Source of the DNA: Gp13-AA77 sp036521995
GTDB lineage: Bacteria; Acidobacteriota; Terriglobia; UBA7540
Direction: 5' to 3'
Length of the DNA stretch: 35,018 bases
NCBI GenBank assembly: GCA_036521995.1
Contig: DATDGR010000184.1
Coordinates: forward strand, 1-35,018
Below, piece after piece: positions 34,659 through 35,018 of this stretch (position 1 is its first letter; each line of letters opens with the position of its first letter). The translations under genes and the position numbers were made by a program. A model generated the notes under the pieces. The model made no database searches. It was given only the letters and a program-made list of their open reading frames with translations, and had not been told where the DNA came from.

Positions 34659-34708
34659 CGTTCAAAGCCGGAATATAGCAGATTACAAATAACTTGACCC
34701 GGACATCC
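34659..34708. repeat. 50-bp repeat, copy 3
   Basis: It starts CGTTCAAAGCCGGAATATAG, matching the beginning of copies 1 and 2 (26676, 26799), and like copy 1 is preceded by ATGA. Similarity fades after about 25 bases. Copies 1-2 and copy 3 bracket the accessory block of the unknown protein, binding protein and fusion enzyme. Confidence 0.4.
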
Positions 34709-34718
34709 TTCCGGTCAA
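34694..34718. other. Bulged hairpin
   Basis: TTGACCCGGA (34694-34703) pairs with TCCGGTCAA (34710-34718), nine base pairs with one bulged C and a 6-base loop. It lies about 160 bases downstream of the expected start of the promoter at 34501. Confidence 0.4.
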
Positions 34719-34798
34719 TGAGCTGCGGAATGAGACCCTGTCCGCTCAACGAGGAAGCGCGGTGGCGACCCCTCGGACGAGGATCCAGAGGGGAATGA

Positions 34799-34829
34799 CC
34801 CGGCCGAAGCCGGACCGGGGTCGGCCGGG
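34799..34829. other. GC-rich hairpin
   Basis: CCCGGCCGA (34799-34807) is the exact inverse of TCGGCCGGG (34821-34829), with a 13-base loop. No T-run follows. It could stop or stabilise a transcript from 34536. Confidence 0.4.
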
Positions 34830-34923
34830 CAAAGTGGCAGGGCAAACGGAGCTGGAATGTGCCCCGGAATCAATCAGCTAGTACTTAGTGACATAAGAGA
34901 CCGTTATAATGTATACTGGGGGC

Positions 34924-35018
34924 ATGCGACACGCAACTCCCATTGATTTGACTCCCGAGGAGCGCCGAACTTTGGAAAGCTGGGTACGATCCTCCACCAC
35001 GGAGCACCGCATGGTTCT
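34924..35018 (+). CDS. IS630-type transposase, N-terminal fragment cut by the window edge
   Basis: An open frame of 31 codons from ATG 34924 runs off the right edge. Its start, with LTPEERRTLESWVRS and then TTEHRMV, matches the beginning of the helix-turn-helix DNA-binding part of IS630-family transposases. The catalytic DDE domain would lie beyond the window, so completeness cannot be judged. TATAAT at 34905-34910 is a perfect -10 hexamer just 13 bases before the ATG, though no good -35 lies at 16-18 bases from it and no clear ribosome binding site is seen beyond GGGGG. The left inverted repeat of the element could not be defined. Confidence 0.75.
   Translation, partial: MRHATPIDLTPEERRTLESWVRSSTTEHRMV

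Larger units (their letters stand above)
34439..34923. other. Non-coding stretch with promoter, hairpins and a repeat copy
   Basis: No gene is supported in these 485 bases. They contain a good sigma70-like promoter (34501-34529), the third copy of the 50-bp repeat (34659), two hairpins (34694-34718, 34799-34829) and the upstream region of the transposase that starts at 34924. A 63-codon frame at 34501-34692 overlaps the promoter itself and is not credible. Confidence 0.5.

Overview
The window looks like a chromosomal segment of a GC-rich member of the Acidobacteriota. The main argument is three large secreted proteins of the acidobacterial VWFA-related type (the family known as TIGR03436). 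They are accompanied by a winged-helix/TPR regulator of a kind strongly expanded in that phylum. The class (Terriglobia or a relative) cannot be settled from this sequence alone. No rRNA, tRNA or CRISPR array is visible.

Layout. Bases 1-3063 are repeat-rich. They hold a cluster of GGGTTCGTT repeats with two interleaved stems, a run of palindromes, and two copies plus two fragments of a small element with hairpin-forming terminal inverted repeats. Only a lipoprotein (1177-1995) and a GlsB/YeaQ-type membrane protein (2108-2356, minus) lie among them. From 3064 to 8025 the minus strand carries a secreted amidohydrolase, glyA, and a wHTH-TM-TolB-TPR regulator. From 8389 to 11070 the plus strand carries a small membrane protein and two tandem secreted kelch-propeller proteins, each kelch gene preceded by a stem-loop. 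From 11206 to 19118 the minus strand carries mutY and three VWFA-related proteins, two of them tandem paralogs. A UbiD-family decarboxylase and a small convergent conserved ORF follow.

The 21229-26308 block reads as one operon for a tripartite efflux pump: an EmrB/QacA-type MFS transporter, a cytidylate-kinase-like protein, a TolC-type outer-membrane channel and an EmrA/HlyD-type adaptor. The kinase-like gene is the unexpected passenger.

The last 9 kb are accessory in character. A structured non-coding stretch (inverted repeat, 16-bp palindrome, two 50-bp repeats) precedes a 724-residue protein that I do not recognise and that ends at a clear intrinsic terminator. Next come an orphan sugar-binding lipoprotein on the minus strand and, divergently, a 1154-residue fusion of a GMC-type flavin oxidoreductase (with a four-cysteine motif) to an alpha/beta hydrolase whose nucleophile position is cysteine instead of serine. 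A third copy of the 50-bp repeat, an isolated sigma70-like promoter and the start of an IS630-type transposase close the window.

The most notable candidates for something undescribed are the oxidoreductase-hydrolase fusion with its neighbours, the kinase inside the efflux operon, the hairpin-ended repeat family, and the apparently geneless promoter near 34500.
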